A DNA stretch of 45,288 bases from Candidatus Limiplasma stercoravium. Lineage in GTDB: Bacteria > Bacillota > Clostridia > Christensenellales > Aristaeellaceae. The notes beneath the pieces are model-generated. The model was not told where the DNA came from. It did not search any database and saw nothing but the letters and a program-made list of their open reading frames with translations. Below are positions 23,507 through 31,448 of the stretch, piece by piece. The translations under genes and the position numbers were made by a program. The stretch is from positions 1-45,288 of the forward strand of contig DVME01000131.1 in the NCBI GenBank assembly GCA_018715175.1, given 5' to 3'. Position 1 is the first letter of the stretch, and each line of letters begins with the position of its first letter.

Positions 23507-24469
23507 TTATTCGTTGCAGTCGTGGGAATGGATTTGCGTGACGACGGGCTGCACGCGGCGGGTCATGGTCAGCGCCCGGGCGGGGGAAGGCGCGGGAAGG
23601 GGGCGGCCCAAGGCGCATTCCATCGCCAGGGCGGGAAAATCCACCCCGGCCGCCGCGCTGAAGCCCACGCCGCCGGACAAGCGCGGGTTGACCTCCAAAA
23701 ACCAGTAGACGCCGCCGCGCTCGATGAATTCCATGTTCACCACGCCCACGATGCCGGCGCACGCCGCGATGCGCGCGCAGACCGCCTCCAGCGCGTGCCC
23801 GGGAAAGGTGCGCACCGTCACGCCCAGGCCGTTGGTAGTGCGCAGGTATTCTTGGCGGGCCAGGGCCTGTACGTTGCCTTGCGCGTCGCGGGCGACATCC
23901 ACGGTAAATAGGCCGCCCTCCACATAGGGCTGGGCAATGAGATCCTCGTTCTGCGACAGCGCGGCGCGGTACGCCTCGGGCGTGCGCGCCAGGGTTTGAC
24001 GCTGGCTGCTGCGGCCGCTGCGCGGCTTGAGCAGGACGGGATAGGCCGTCGGCTGGTACGCCTGCGCCTCAAAGGTGGGGATCACTTGACAGGCGCCGCA
24101 CGCTTCCAGCCGCCGCGCCATGGCCAGCTTGTCCCGGCACAGGCGCGCGGCGGCGTCCGGCGGCATGACAAGCGCGCAGCCCAGCGCCGCAAAACGCTCC
24201 CGCTGCCCGCACAGCGCGTCCACCTCGGGGTCGGTCAGCGGCATCACGGCTTGGACGCCCTCCCGCCGCACCACCGACGCCAGCCATTGCCCGTACGCCT
24301 CCGCATCGTCCGCCGCCCGCGGCGCCTGGAAAAAAGCGTCCACCCGGCAGGATACGTCGTTCCACGCCTGCGGATAAATGTCGCAGCCGATCACCCGCCA
24401 GCCCTGCGCGCGCAGGCTTTCCAGCGCGCAAGCCGCCGACGCCGACCCCACCGCCGTCAATAGCACCAT
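23507..24469 (-). CDS. ATP-grasp family carboxylate ligase-like protein
   Basis: This 320-residue protein has a Rossmann-like N-terminal part (MVLLTAVGSASAACALESLR), a central nucleotide-binding segment with YPVLLKPRSGRSS, and the metal-binding EVNPRLSGG near residue 270. It resembles CarB-like ATP-grasp proteins that are common in surface-polysaccharide clusters, where they may join an amino acid or acyl group to a sugar through an acyl phosphate. The acceptor is unknown. ATG 24469 has GGAGG about 11 bases upstream, with a closer GAGGG. It sits between the flippase and the MBL gene in the same operon. Confidence 0.82.
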   Translation of the reverse strand: MVLLTAVGSASAACALESLRAQGWRVIGCDIYPQAWNDVSCRVDAFFQAPRAADDAEAYGQWLASVVRREGVQAVMPLTDPEVDALCGQRERFAALGCALVMPPDAAARLCRDKLAMARRLEACGACQVIPTFEAQAYQPTAYPVLLKPRSGRSSQRQTLARTPEAYRAALSQNEDLIAQPYVEGGLFTVDVARDAQGNVQALARQEYLRTTNGLGVTVRTFPGHALEAVCARIAACAGIVGVVNMEFIERGGVYWFLEVNPRLSGGVGFSAAAGVDFPALAMECALGRPLPAPSPARALTMTRRVQPVVTQIHSHDCNE

Positions 24470-24488
24470 GCTTCCCTCGCCTCCGGTT

Positions 24489-25949
24489 TCAGGGCGCGCG
24501 GCGCTGGCTCAGCGTCGCGCGCAGCATTTGCGTTAGATAGCGCAGGCTTTCCAGCCCAAACGCATAGGCCAGCGCCGCGTATACCGCCACGCCCACGGCC
24601 ACCTGCGCCAAAAGCAGCGGCAGATCCGACAGAGGCAAAAGCCCCGCCGCGCGAACCGCCGCGTACATCGCCGCCGACAGCGCCAGCGGCGGCAGCAGGT
24701 CGCGCATCTGCTCCAGGTAGCCGTAGCCCAAAAGCCGGCGGTTGGGCCAGGCGTTGACGAAGGCCGCCAGCAGCGTGCTGACAACGCCGCCCCAGGCCAC
24801 GGCCTCCACGGTGTGAAAACACAGCACCGTCACGGCCAAAATCACCAGCCCGTAGCTCTTTTTGACCAGCTCCAGCCGCAAAAATACGTCGCTTCGCCCC
24901 ATGGCGTTGAGCGCTTGGAGGTTGGCGGTGTGAATGGGGTAAAACGCATAATCCAGGCACAGGATTTGCAAAAACGGCACACAGGGCAGCCATTTGTCGC
25001 TCAAAAGCAGGCGCACCAGCGGTTCGCTGACCGCCGCCAGCCCCGCCATCATGGGCAACACCAAAAAGCTGCTGACCCTTACGCAGCGGCGCATCACCGC
25101 CTTGAGGCGCAGCGGTTCGTCCTGCGCCTCCGAAAGCACCGGCAGCATGACGCCCTGGATGGAGCCGTTGACCGCGTTCATCACCAGCTCGGGGAACTGG
25201 CGGCCCCGGTCGTAATAGCCCAGGGTCGCGGCGTCGAATTTTTTGCCGATGACCGCGCTGCGCAGGTTGTTGTAGCCGGTCTCCAAAAGGCTGGACAGCA
25301 GCAGCTTCCAGCCAAAGCCCACCAGCCCCCGCGCGCGCTCCCAGGAAAACACGCGCCGGGGGCGCCAGCGCACGCGCCACAGCAGCAGCGTCGTCAACGC
25401 CGCCTGGCTGACCAGCCGCTGCCCCACCAGCGCCCAATAGCCCAGGCCCATAGCGGCCATGCCCACGCCCACCGCGCCGGAGAGCACGGTGGAAGCAAGG
25501 CTGCTGAGCATGAGCGTGCGAAACGCCATCTGCCGCGCCACCACCGCGTTTTGCACGCACAAAAACGCGCCGGGGAACAGGATGAGCGCCAAAACTCGAA
25601 GCACCGGCGCCAGCTGCGGCATATTGTAAAACGCGCCGATGGACGGAGCCAGGAAAAACAGCAGCGCATACAGCGCGGCGGCGGCCAGGAGGCTGAGGTA
25701 GAAAGCGGAGCTCAGGTCGCGTTCGTCCACGTCGCGGCGCTGGATGAGCGCGGTGTTCAGGCCGCTTTGCACAAAGACCTGCGAAAGGGCGATAAAGACC
25801 ATGAGAATGGTGAGCACGCCATAGTCGTCGGGGCTGAGCAGCCGCGCCAGCACGATGCTCACGCAGAAGGAAACGCCCTGGGTGAGCACGCTTTCGGTCA
25901 GCTTGAACAGCATCGACGAGGCGGCCTTGCGGCCGCGTTCGCCGCTCAC
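24489..25949 (-). CDS. Polysaccharide flippase, Wzx/oligosaccharyl-lipid exporter family
   Basis: The 486-residue membrane protein has about 12 to 14 hydrophobic segments and the family pattern of lipopolysaccharide/O-antigen flippases: FKLTESVLTQGVSFCVSIVL, ARLLSPDDYGVLTI, and the mid-protein GYYDRGRQFPELVMNAVNGS. Such proteins flip lipid-linked glycan units across the cytoplasmic membrane. The start is GTG 25949 in a GTGA overlap with the aminotransferase stop, which supports translational coupling. Neighbours (glycosyltransferase, sugar aminotransferase) point to a cell-surface glycan containing an amino sugar. Confidence 0.9.
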   Translation of the reverse strand: MSGERGRKAASSMLFKLTESVLTQGVSFCVSIVLARLLSPDDYGVLTILMVFIALSQVFVQSGLNTALIQRRDVDERDLSSAFYLSLLAAAALYALLFFLAPSIGAFYNMPQLAPVLRVLALILFPGAFLCVQNAVVARQMAFRTLMLSSLASTVLSGAVGVGMAAMGLGYWALVGQRLVSQAALTTLLLWRVRWRPRRVFSWERARGLVGFGWKLLLSSLLETGYNNLRSAVIGKKFDAATLGYYDRGRQFPELVMNAVNGSIQGVMLPVLSEAQDEPLRLKAVMRRCVRVSSFLVLPMMAGLAAVSEPLVRLLLSDKWLPCVPFLQILCLDYAFYPIHTANLQALNAMGRSDVFLRLELVKKSYGLVILAVTVLCFHTVEAVAWGGVVSTLLAAFVNAWPNRRLLGYGYLEQMRDLLPPLALSAAMYAAVRAAGLLPLSDLPLLLAQVAVGVAVYAALAYAFGLESLRYLTQMLRATLSQRRAP

Positions 25950-27043
25950 CGTTCCAGCTCCTCCCGCAGCACGCCGCTGATGAGGCGCACGTCCGCCTCC
26001 TCCAGCTCGGGGTAGATGGGCAGGGTGAGCACGCCGTCGGACACCCGGCGCGCCACCGGCGTCAACGAGGAGTCAAACCGCTCGCGGTAGCAGGCAAAAT
26101 CCGTCACAAGGGGGTAGAAGTACTTGCGCGCGTAAACCTCTTTGCGCGCAAGCGCCGCGCAGACGCGGTCGCGCACGGCGCGGCCTTGGTCAAAGACCAC
26201 GGGGAAATAGGCGTAGTTGCTCTGCACGCCGGGCTGGGGCGAAGGTATCGAAAGCCCCTTCACGCCGGCCAGCAGCTCCATATAGCGCTCGTGTACGCGG
26301 CGGCGGCAGGCGATGTCGTGCGGCAGGCGGCGCAGGTTGCAAAGCCCCATGGCGGCCTGAAACTCGTTCATCTTGGCGTTGCCGCCCACGCACACCACGT
26401 CCTCCGGGCCGGTGATGCCGTAGTTGCGCGCCAGCTCCAGCTTTTGAAGCAGCGCCGGGTCGCGCGTGGCCACCGCGCCGCCCTCGATGGTGTGAAAGAC
26501 CTTTGTGGCGTGAAAGCTGAACATGGCCGCGTCGCCCAAGAGCGCCGCCGATACGCCCTCCCGCGTCACGCCGAAGGCGTGGGCGGCGTCGTAGAACACC
26601 GGCAGGCCGTGGCGCTTTGCGACGCGGTCAATGGCGCGGTCGTCGCACAGGCGGCCGTAGACGTGCACGGGCACGATGGCGCGCGTGCGCGGCGTAATCA
26701 GCGCTTCGAGGCCGTCGGGATCCAGGGTGTAGTCATCGGGGCGGATGTCGCCAAAGACGGGCGTGAAGCCCTTGCGCACGATGGCGTGCGTGGTGGAGGC
26801 AAAGGTAAAGGGCGTGGTGACGATTTCACCGCCCGGCTCCAGGGTTTCCAGCAGGGCTTCCAGCGCCAGGTGTCCGTTGGTCAGCAGCGCCACGGGGGAT
26901 TGCAGCCAATCCTGCAACCGGGCCTGAAGCGCCAGGAGCTTTTCGCCGTTGTTGGTCAGCCAATGGGTATCCCACAAATCGCGGATTTCGCGGCAGTATT
27001 CCTCAAAATCCGGCAGGGAGCTACGGGTGACGTTGATTCGCAT
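25946..27043 (-). CDS. DegT/DnrJ/EryC1 family PLP-dependent sugar aminotransferase
   Basis: The 365-residue enzyme is a nucleotide-sugar aminotransferase of the DegT class, which converts an NDP-4-keto-6-deoxy sugar to the amino sugar with glutamate. The PLP lysine is K181 (SFHATKVFHTIEGG), with D152 and H155 in FYDAAHAFG and the substrate loop GGNAKMNEFQAA. The N-terminal stretch (SLPDFEEYCREIRDLWDTHW, then LTNNG) resembles enzymes making 4-amino-4,6-dideoxy sugars. The keto-sugar supplier is not in the window. It begins 22 bp before the glycosyltransferase gene ends and has a GGAAGGAA ribosome site. Confidence 0.93.
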   Translation of the reverse strand: MRINVTRSSLPDFEEYCREIRDLWDTHWLTNNGEKLLALQARLQDWLQSPVALLTNGHLALEALLETLEPGGEIVTTPFTFASTTHAIVRKGFTPVFGDIRPDDYTLDPDGLEALITPRTRAIVPVHVYGRLCDDRAIDRVAKRHGLPVFYDAAHAFGVTREGVSAALLGDAAMFSFHATKVFHTIEGGAVATRDPALLQKLELARNYGITGPEDVVCVGGNAKMNEFQAAMGLCNLRRLPHDIACRRRVHERYMELLAGVKGLSIPSPQPGVQSNYAYFPVVFDQGRAVRDRVCAALARKEVYARKYFYPLVTDFACYRERFDSSLTPVARRVSDGVLTLPIYPELEEADVRLISGVLREELER

Positions 27044-28025
27044 GGCGGTTCCTTCCTACGAGCGTTGCTTCCCTCAGGGGAACGAGCAGGCGTTTGAGAC
27101 GGTGTTTGAGGCGGCGCGTGGGGCTGAGCGAGCGGTAGAGGCGAAGAAGGTCGGGGTCGCTGCGGAAGTTGGCGCCGGGGTCGCTGACGAGCTGGACGTA
27201 AAGGTACCAGTCGCGCATGCGGGACACGGCTTCATGATAGCGGCCTTGAGAAAAGGCGTCCACGTCCAGGAGCATGTCGGCCGCGCTGCGGGCGCGCTCG
27301 GCGGCGGCGCGGCCGCTTTGCCGCGCCCAAAGGCTCATGGCGCCGCTTTGCACGTTTTGGCGGTACATGCAGGTGCGCGCCGCCAGGTAGCCGCCCGCGC
27401 CGGCCGCGGTCAGAAACAGGCGCAGCTTGAGGTCGCCGTGGGCGCAGCGCTTTTGCCAAAAGGCGTCGGGCAGGGCGTCCAGCGCGCTTCGGCGAAAGAA
27501 AAACGACGCCGTGGGCGCAAAGTTCAGCCCGCACATGTCCGCCAGGTTAAGCGCGCGATCCCGCGTAGGGTCGAAGGGACAGTCCTGGCCCGGCCAGGGC
27601 AGAAACGGGCGCTCGGGCGCGTCGCCGGGCACGGTGCAGACGTCCCCGTTGGTGAACAAAAAGGTGCATTCCGGGTGGGCGCGCATGTAGTCGGCCTGGC
27701 GCTGTAGCTTGTGGGGATCGGTCCACCAGTCGTCGCCTTCGCACAGGGCGATATACGCGCCCCGCGCGCGGGGATAATTGAAGGTGGGGTCGATGGGAAC
27801 GCCCTGGGAATACTGGTTGCGGGTTTCAAACAGGGGATGGATAAGCTTAGGGTAGCGCTGCGCATAGTCGCGCAAAATGGCGTCCGTGCCGTCGGTGGAG
27901 GCGTCGTCGTGGACGAGGATTTCCACCGGGAAATCGGTTTTCTGGGCCAAAAAGCTCTCCAGCGCCGCGGCCAGGTACGGCGCGTGGTTGTACGTCGCGC
28001 AGCAGATGCTTACCAATGGCTCCAT
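27021..28025 (-). CDS. Family 2 glycosyltransferase
   Basis: This 334-residue enzyme has a GT-A fold start (PLVSICCATYNHAPYLAAAL), HDDASTDGT at about 39-47 and the metal-binding acidic motif D98-D99 (EGDDWWTDPHKLQRQ). It would transfer a sugar from a nucleotide donor to a lipid-linked or surface acceptor at the inner face of the membrane. Sugar specificity is not readable. ATG 28025 has a GGGAGGAGG ribosome site. It is the first gene of the five-gene minus-strand glycan operon. Confidence 0.92.
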   Translation of the reverse strand: MEPLVSICCATYNHAPYLAAALESFLAQKTDFPVEILVHDDASTDGTDAILRDYAQRYPKLIHPLFETRNQYSQGVPIDPTFNYPRARGAYIALCEGDDWWTDPHKLQRQADYMRAHPECTFLFTNGDVCTVPGDAPERPFLPWPGQDCPFDPTRDRALNLADMCGLNFAPTASFFFRRSALDALPDAFWQKRCAHGDLKLRLFLTAAGAGGYLAARTCMYRQNVQSGAMSLWARQSGRAAAERARSAADMLLDVDAFSQGRYHEAVSRMRDWYLYVQLVSDPGANFRSDPDLLRLYRSLSPTRRLKHRLKRLLVPLREATLVGRNRHANQRHP

Positions 28026-28051
28026 GGCCGCTTCCTCCTCCCTGCCGCTTG

Positions 28052-28080
28052 ATTGTACTTGATGCTTTTGCGGGTGTCAA
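28052..28080 (-). promoter_or_regulatory. Sigma-A promoter of glycan operon
   Basis: TTGACA (28080-28075), 17-bp spacer, TACAAT (28057-28052) on the minus strand. Confidence 0.8.
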
Positions 28081-28083
28081 GGC

Positions 28084-28111
28084 TTGCCCTGGCGCAAAGG
28101 TGTGCTATAAT
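28084..28111 (+). promoter_or_regulatory. Sigma-A promoter of serine-hydrolase-like gene
   Basis: TTGCCC (28084-28089), 16-bp spacer, TATAAT (28106-28111). Its -35 box starts only 3 bp from the -35 box of the divergent glycan promoter. Confidence 0.7.
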
Positions 28112-28165
28112 GGAAACGGAGGAATCCGTACCGGGCGTACCGGGCGGGCGGAGGAGGGGATCCTT

Positions 28166-29221
28166 ATGTGGAAAGCGGTGGACGAGCTGCTGCTCGGCGG
28201 CATCGCGCAGGGCGCGTTTCCGGGCTGCGCAATGGCGGCCGGGCAGGGCGCGCGGGTGCTGTATACGGGCGTTCACGGCTCCTTGGTCCACGACGGCCAA
28301 TGGGAAGTGACCCATACCACGCGCTACGACGTGGGTTCGCTCACCCAGGTAATGGCCACGGTGCCGCTGTGCCTGTGCGCGCTGGAGCGCGGGAGGATCA
28401 GCCTGGACGATCCCATCGGGATGTGGCTTTCGGACGTGCCGCCGGACAAGCAGGGCATCACCATTTTGAACCTGCTGACGCATACCTCGGGCATGACGCC
28501 GCATTTTTTGTTGCCGCAGGAGGCCGAAAGCGACCGCGACGCGCTTTCGGCGCTGCTCAAGCATCCGCTGAGCGGCTCGCCGGGCGCGAAGGTAAGGCCG
28601 TCGGACATGGGGTTTATCCTGCTGGGCTTCTTGCTGGAGCGGGTGTTCGGCATGCCGCTGGATGAGGCGGTCAAGCGGTTTGTAACCTCGCCTTTGGGCA
28701 TGCTGCGCACGGGCTACCTGCCTGCCGGCGACGACGTGGCCCCCGCCGCCATGCACAGCGAAAGCGAGGAGTGGCAGGCCGGTCAGCCGGTGGACGGCAA
28801 CGCCCGGTTTTTGCATGGGGTGGCGGGGCATGCCGGGCTGTTTACCGACCTGGAGGATGCCATTCGCTTTGCCTCCATGCTGGCGGGCGACGGGCGCAAC
28901 GAGGACGGCGTGGTGTTTTCCTACCGGGCCGTCCACCTGGCCACCACCGAGCGCACGCGCGGCATGAACGAGGCAAGGGGCTACGGCCTGCGCATCACCA
29001 AGCGCGCCGATCCGTTCTTGGGGCATCTGTGGCCCAGCGACGGATACGGGCTGATTGACGCCATGAGCGGATCGCTGTTGGCGGTAAGCCCGGATGACGG
29101 CTTTTTCGTCGTCCTGCTGATGAACGGCCGCGCCGCCGCGCACGACCGCCAGGAGCGCGCGCGCATGCACAAATGCCTGCTCAACGCCGCTTACGCCGCG
29201 TTCCAGCATGAAGATTTCTAA
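28166..29221 (+). CDS. Beta-lactamase-fold serine hydrolase homologue, probable pseudoenzyme
   Basis: The 351-residue protein matches the class C beta-lactamase/DD-peptidase-like hydrolase family in length and pattern (LLTHTSGMTPH, GVAGHAGLFTDLEDAIRFA, H222-A223-G224 as third motif). The catalytic SxxK motif reads S58-L-T-Q61, so the essential lysine is glutamine, and the YxN/YSD tyrosine is P145 (RPSDMGFILLG). The serine remains, but the two general-base residues are gone. No signal peptide is seen, so it is cytoplasmic. ATG 28166 has a GGAGGAGGGG ribosome site. A binding or regulatory role is possible; hydrolysis would need other residues. Confidence 0.88.
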   Translation: MWKAVDELLLGGIAQGAFPGCAMAAGQGARVLYTGVHGSLVHDGQWEVTHTTRYDVGSLTQVMATVPLCLCALERGRISLDDPIGMWLSDVPPDKQGITILNLLTHTSGMTPHFLLPQEAESDRDALSALLKHPLSGSPGAKVRPSDMGFILLGFLLERVFGMPLDEAVKRFVTSPLGMLRTGYLPAGDDVAPAAMHSESEEWQAGQPVDGNARFLHGVAGHAGLFTDLEDAIRFASMLAGDGRNEDGVVFSYRAVHLATTERTRGMNEARGYGLRITKRADPFLGHLWPSDGYGLIDAMSGSLLAVSPDDGFFVVLLMNGRAAAHDRQERARMHKCLLNAAYAAFQHEDF

Positions 29222-29228
29222 ACAAGCC

Positions 29229-30341
29229 TTATCCTTGGCCCAGCGCAAACGCCAGCGCCAGCAATAGGCCCAGGGCCAGAAGGTTGAGCGCCGTAAAGCG
29301 CATGAGGTAGGCGCGGCGCTGCTGCGGCTGGGTCTGCGCGACCATCTTAAAGGAAATCAGGCTGGCCATGGACGCGATCAGCGTGCCCAGGCCGCCCAGG
29401 TTGCACCCGACAATCAGCGCCTCCCAGCGGGCGGTGAAGCCCGAAAGCAAAAGCGCGCAGGGCACGTTGCTGATGACCTGGCTGAGCAGCACCGCCCAGA
29501 TCATCTCGCGCCCGGCCAGCAGCGACTCGATGAGAGACCGCAAGGCCGGCAGGCGTCCCATGTTGCCCACAAACACGAAAAACGCCGCGAACGTTGCCAG
29601 CAGGCCATAATCCACGCGCTTGAGCAGCGGCCGGTCAAACGCCAGCAGAAACGCCGCAATCAGCGCCGCCGCGACCGCCGGCGCGCAGACGTCCGCCACG
29701 CACAATAGACACAGCGCAAATCCCGCCGTGCAGCATGCCAGCGCTCGCGCGCTTCCCAGACGCGCGTTGACGCGCATGCTCTGCGCCGGCGCGGAGGGCA
29801 CCGTCAGCGCCAGAAGCGCCACCAACGCCCCGGACGCCGCGACATAGGGCAGCATCAGCCCCACAAACGCCCCCAGGCCCATGCCTGAACACGCGAATAA
29901 ATACAGGTTTTGCGGGTTCCCCACCGGCGTGAGCATGCTGCCCAGGTTGGCCGCCAGGGTTTGCAAGACCACCACCCGCCCCAGCAAGCGCTCCTGGCCG
30001 GCCATGCGCAGCACCGCCACCGCAAAAGGCACAAACGCGATGAGCGCAACGTCGTTGGTCACGAGCATGCTCAGAAAAAACGGCAGCAGCACCAGCGCCA
30101 GCGACAAGCGGCGCGTGGTGGCCGTGTAGCGCAGCAACCGCCCGCCCAGCGCCGCGAACGCGCCCTGCTGCTGAAACCCCGCCATCACCGCCATGAGCCC
30201 AAAGAGCAGCAACAGCGTGTTGTAGTCAATGTAGGACGCATACTGGGCGTCGGGCGGCACCAAAACCGCCGACAGAAGCGCCAGCGCCGCCGCCGCCGTC
30301 AGCACGGCTTCCCGGCGCGCAAACGCAAGACACTTTTTCAT
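29229..30341 (-). CDS. ArsB/CitM/SLC13-type anion permease
   Basis: This 370-residue membrane protein has about ten hydrophobic segments in two similar halves. The paired motifs TNDVALIAFVPFAVA with LGSMLTPVGNPQNLYLF, and SNVPCALLLSGF with GCNLGGLGTLIASMASLISF, are typical of the ion transporter superfamily that includes CitM, ArsB and SLC13 dicarboxylate carriers. Substrate cannot be read. ATG 30341 has an AGGGCTGGGGG region upstream. It is convergent with the serine-hydrolase-like gene, 7 bp apart. Confidence 0.87.
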   Translation of the reverse strand: MKKCLAFARREAVLTAAAALALLSAVLVPPDAQYASYIDYNTLLLLFGLMAVMAGFQQQGAFAALGGRLLRYTATTRRLSLALVLLPFFLSMLVTNDVALIAFVPFAVAVLRMAGQERLLGRVVVLQTLAANLGSMLTPVGNPQNLYLFACSGMGLGAFVGLMLPYVAASGALVALLALTVPSAPAQSMRVNARLGSARALACCTAGFALCLLCVADVCAPAVAAALIAAFLLAFDRPLLKRVDYGLLATFAAFFVFVGNMGRLPALRSLIESLLAGREMIWAVLLSQVISNVPCALLLSGFTARWEALIVGCNLGGLGTLIASMASLISFKMVAQTQPQQRRAYLMRFTALNLLALGLLLALAFALGQG

Positions 30342-30380
30342 CCCCCAGCCCTTCCCTCATCCTTCGTGTTTTTCAGCGCC

Positions 30381-30409
30381 ATTGTAGCAAAAGGAAAGGG
30401 AAAATGCAA
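30381..30409 (-). promoter_or_regulatory. Sigma-A promoter of anion permease
   Basis: TTGCAT (30409-30404), 17-bp spacer, TACAAT (30386-30381) on the minus strand. Confidence 0.7.
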
Positions 30410-30430
30410 TTCTTGGTTGCCGGCGCCTTC

Positions 30431-30459
30431 TTGACGCCGCGCGGCCTGCGTGGTATCGT
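30431..30459 (+). promoter_or_regulatory. Promoter of GNAT gene
   Basis: TTGACG (30431-30436), 17-bp spacer, TATCGT (30454-30459); divergent from the permease promoter. Confidence 0.6.
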
Positions 30460-30505
30460 AACGGCGCCCGGAAAAACGGGCGCGAAGAAGAACGGAGGAA
30501 GCCCG

Positions 30506-31144
30506 ATGATTCAAATCCGCAAAGAACGGCCGGAGGACTACCGCGCCGTGGAAGACATGACGCGCAAGGCGTTTTATAACCTCTATCAACCCGGCTGCTT
30601 CGAGCATTACCTGGTACACATCATGCGCGGGCATGAGGATTTTGTTGCGGAGCTGGCGCTGGTGATCGAGCGGGATGGGGAGCTGATCGGCAGCATTTTT
30701 TACACCAAGGCGCGCTTGGTGGACGCGCAGGGCCATGAAAAGCCTATCCTGACCTTCGGCCCGGTCTGCGTATTGCCGCAATACCAGCGCCAGGGCTACG
30801 GCAAGCGGCTGATGGAAGCCTCCTTTGAGAAGGCGGCGGAGATGGGCTACGATACGATTGTGATTTTCGGCAGCCCGGTCAACTACGTCAGCCGGGGGTT
30901 TCAGAGCTGCCGCAAGAAACATGTCAGCCTGGAAAACGGGCGGTATCCCTCGGCCATGCTGGTCAAGGAGCTCAAGGAGGGAGCGTTACAGGGCAAGCAT
31001 TGGGTATATTACGACAGCCCGGTGATGCAACTGTCCCAGGCCGACGCCCTGGCGTTTGACGACGCGCTGGAGAAGATGGAGCGCAAGCGCCTTCCCAGCC
31101 AGGAGGAATTCTACATCATGAGCCACTCGTTTGTGGAGGAATAA
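30506..31144 (+). CDS. GNAT family N-acetyltransferase
   Basis: The 212-residue protein carries the GNAT core: MIQIRKERPEDYRAVEDMTR, the beta4 stretch TFGPVCVLPQY and acetyl-CoA loop QRQGYGKR (94-101), followed by GYDTIVIFGSPVNYVSRGF as in YhbS-like acetyltransferases. A C-terminal extension of about 60 residues ends in EEFYIMSHSFVEE. The acceptor is unknown. ATG 30506 is supported by GGAGG; an upstream in-frame ATG at 30404 lies before the promoter and is rejected. The gene is monocistronic, ended by the hairpin at 31215-31251. Confidence 0.88.
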   Translation: MIQIRKERPEDYRAVEDMTRKAFYNLYQPGCFEHYLVHIMRGHEDFVAELALVIERDGELIGSIFYTKARLVDAQGHEKPILTFGPVCVLPQYQRQGYGKRLMEASFEKAAEMGYDTIVIFGSPVNYVSRGFQSCRKKHVSLENGRYPSAMLVKELKEGALQGKHWVYYDSPVMQLSQADALAFDDALEKMERKRLPSQEEFYIMSHSFVEE

Positions 31145-31159
31145 GCGGCGTGTCGGATT

Positions 31160-31211
31160 GTTGCTGAAGGGCTTGCGCCCAACCTCCCCAAAGTATTTTC
31201 AACAGCCTCAA
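31160..31211 (+). repeat. Diverged fragment of the intergenic repeat, copy C
   Basis: Bases 31181-31205 agree with copy A 4379-4403 at 20 of 25 positions (AACCTCCC, then AAG, TTTT and ACAG in register). GGGC and GCCC with a TTGC loop precede it. It looks like a decayed end of the same element. Confidence 0.5.
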
Positions 31212-31214
31212 GCA

Positions 31215-31251
31215 GCCGCGCGGCGTTACGTCTGCGCGGCCGCTTCTTTTT
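31215..31251 (+). terminator. Rho-independent terminator after GNAT gene
   Basis: GCCGCGC (31215-31221) pairs with GCGCGGC (31234-31240) around a 12-nt loop, followed by CGCTTCTTTTT. Confidence 0.75.
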
Positions 31252-31347
31252 GGTAGCGCCCGTTTCCCAGGAAAGGTCGAGAACCGTTCTCCCCTGCAAT
31301 ATCCGCCCCCCCTCAAAATCTCGTCATCCGTTGTCAAGTTCTATGGA

Positions 31348-31376
31348 TTGAGCCGCCGCCGCGGGCATGGTACACT
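31348..31376 (+). promoter_or_regulatory. Promoter of GH89-amino sugar operon
   Basis: TTGAGC (31348-31353), 17-bp spacer, TACACT (31371-31376). The leader is about 65 nt. No clear operator is visible. Confidence 0.65.
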
Positions 31377-31448
31377 ACCTTTGACCAGGTATCGTCTGTG
31401 GAATCGTACAAAGAAAAAGAGATTCGTCATCACCGGGAGGGGTGCAGC

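Larger units (their letters stand above)
31145..31448. other. Intergenic region upstream of amino-sugar cluster
   Basis: This 304-bp gap holds a diverged piece of the intergenic repeat (31160-31211), a terminator (31215-31251), about 95 bp with no recognised feature, and the promoter (31348-31376) and leader of the GH89 operon. No small gene with a convincing ribosome site was seen. Confidence 0.6.
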
